From NCBI RefSeq assembly GCF_021403115.1, contig NZ_JAJSSH010000011.1:79582-143581 (forward strand): a stretch of DNA of 64,000 bases, given 5' to 3'. The notes beneath the pieces are model-generated. The model was not told the DNA's origin, made no database searches, and was given only the letters and a program-made list of their open reading frames with translations. Shown here in pieces: positions 63,778-64,000 of this stretch. How positions within the stretch are numbered: the first letter of the stretch is position 1; the number at the start of each line of letters is the position of its first letter. Source of the DNA: Sphingobium sufflavum (GTDB lineage Bacteria; Pseudomonadota; Alphaproteobacteria; Sphingomonadales; Sphingomonadaceae). The position numbers and the translations under genes were made by a program.

Positions 63778-64000
63778 GAGCCTGTCTTGGATCTCATGCG
63801 TAACGAGCGACGCGCCTGATGAGAACGATAGCCGCGGCGGCATAGAGTAGCGCAGTTGCGGATTTGATGGTTTGCTCGAAGTCCTTGGCGAGGCGGCGAT
63901 TGCGGTTGAGCCATGCGAAGGTCCGTTCGACCACCCATCGTCTGGGATGGACGACGAAACCGGTCTGATCGGCGAATTTGCGGACAATCTCTATCGTGAT
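63778..64000 (-). mobile_element. IS5-type insertion sequence, one end (continues beyond the window)
   Basis: The likely terminal repeat starts GAGCCTGTCTTGG at 63778, a form of end known from IS5/IS1031-like elements; a TGA triplet just outside could be half of a 3-bp target duplication. Transposase coding begins 16 nt inside. The other end lies outside the window, so the boundary is inferred from one side only. Confidence 0.6.
63794..64000 (-). CDS. IS5 family transposase, C-terminal part (partial)
   Basis: 69 codons to TGA at 63794. It carries the end of the DDE domain with the glutamate motif: [20 protein letters not shown] then [20 protein letters not shown]. The E of [11 protein letters not shown] with following R/K spacing is the third catalytic residue of IS5 (IS1031/IS427-like) transposases. 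The rest of the gene is beyond the right edge. Confidence 0.85.
   Translation of the reverse strand: MTIEIVRKFADQTGFVVHPRRWVVERTFAWLNRNRRLAKDFEQTIKSATALLYAAAAIVLIRRVARYA

Overview
The window looks like chromosomal DNA of a high-GC alphaproteobacterium of the order Sphingomonadales (Sphingobium/Novosphingobium/Sphingomonas type). The basis is a protocatechuate 4,5-cleavage (lig) gene set whose predicted proteins closely resemble those known from sphingomonads, together with four large TonB-dependent receptors, many MFS, SDR and sulfotransferase genes, and dense ATGA-type gene overlaps. No rRNA, tRNA or CRISPR array was seen.

Region 1 (1-10.3 kb): the 5' part of a membrane-anchored polysaccharide synthase-like gene, then an apparently complete route from 4-hydroxybenzoate through protocatechuate to pyruvate and oxaloacetate. 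ligI-ligU-ligK lie on the minus strand. A LysR-type regulator with two tandem HTH domains, a dehydrogenase, ligJ-ligA-ligB-ligC and pobA lie on the plus strand. Region 2 (10.3-28.1 kb): a long minus-strand cluster of a GH106 rhamnosidase-like enzyme, GH1 glucosidase, two alpha/beta hydrolases, a TonB receptor, FAH-family hydrolase, extradiol-type VOC dioxygenase, HbpS-like protein, aromatic FAD monooxygenase, amidohydrolase and LysR regulator. It reads as uptake and stripping of a glycosylated phenolic followed by ring hydroxylation and meta-cleavage (inference). A dehydrogenase/NTF2 fusion and a divergent GntR regulator follow.

Region 3 (28.1-34.1 kb): a decayed kdp potassium-transport locus. 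kdpE and kdpC look intact, kdpD has an in-frame amber codon, and kdpB lacks its N-terminal third, being joined abruptly to the signal-peptide start of another gene; kdpA is absent. Region 4 (34.1-42.5 kb): an accessory segment with a PepSY membrane protein, a cobalamin riboswitch with no obvious B12 gene downstream, DUF2946-like, PCu(A)C and SCO copper-chaperone genes, two TonB receptors and an alpha/beta hydrolase.

Region 5 (42.7-63.5 kb): a second catabolic zone. MFS, TonB receptor and CaiB-type CoA-transferase genes face an AraC regulator, a CaiE/PaaY-like protein, an SDR and a P450. Three pairs of TTGGCCG-type half-sites spaced 20-21 bp flank these genes and may define an AraC regulon. 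Then come GH3 glucosidase plus sterol desaturase, and a tightly overlapped sulfotransferase-SDR-dehydrogenase-MFS operon divergent from a LuxR-type regulator. An alkylsulfatase-like MBL protein with a changed metal site and another AraC regulator complete the zone. The right edge (from about 63.78 kb) is one end of an IS5-type insertion sequence.
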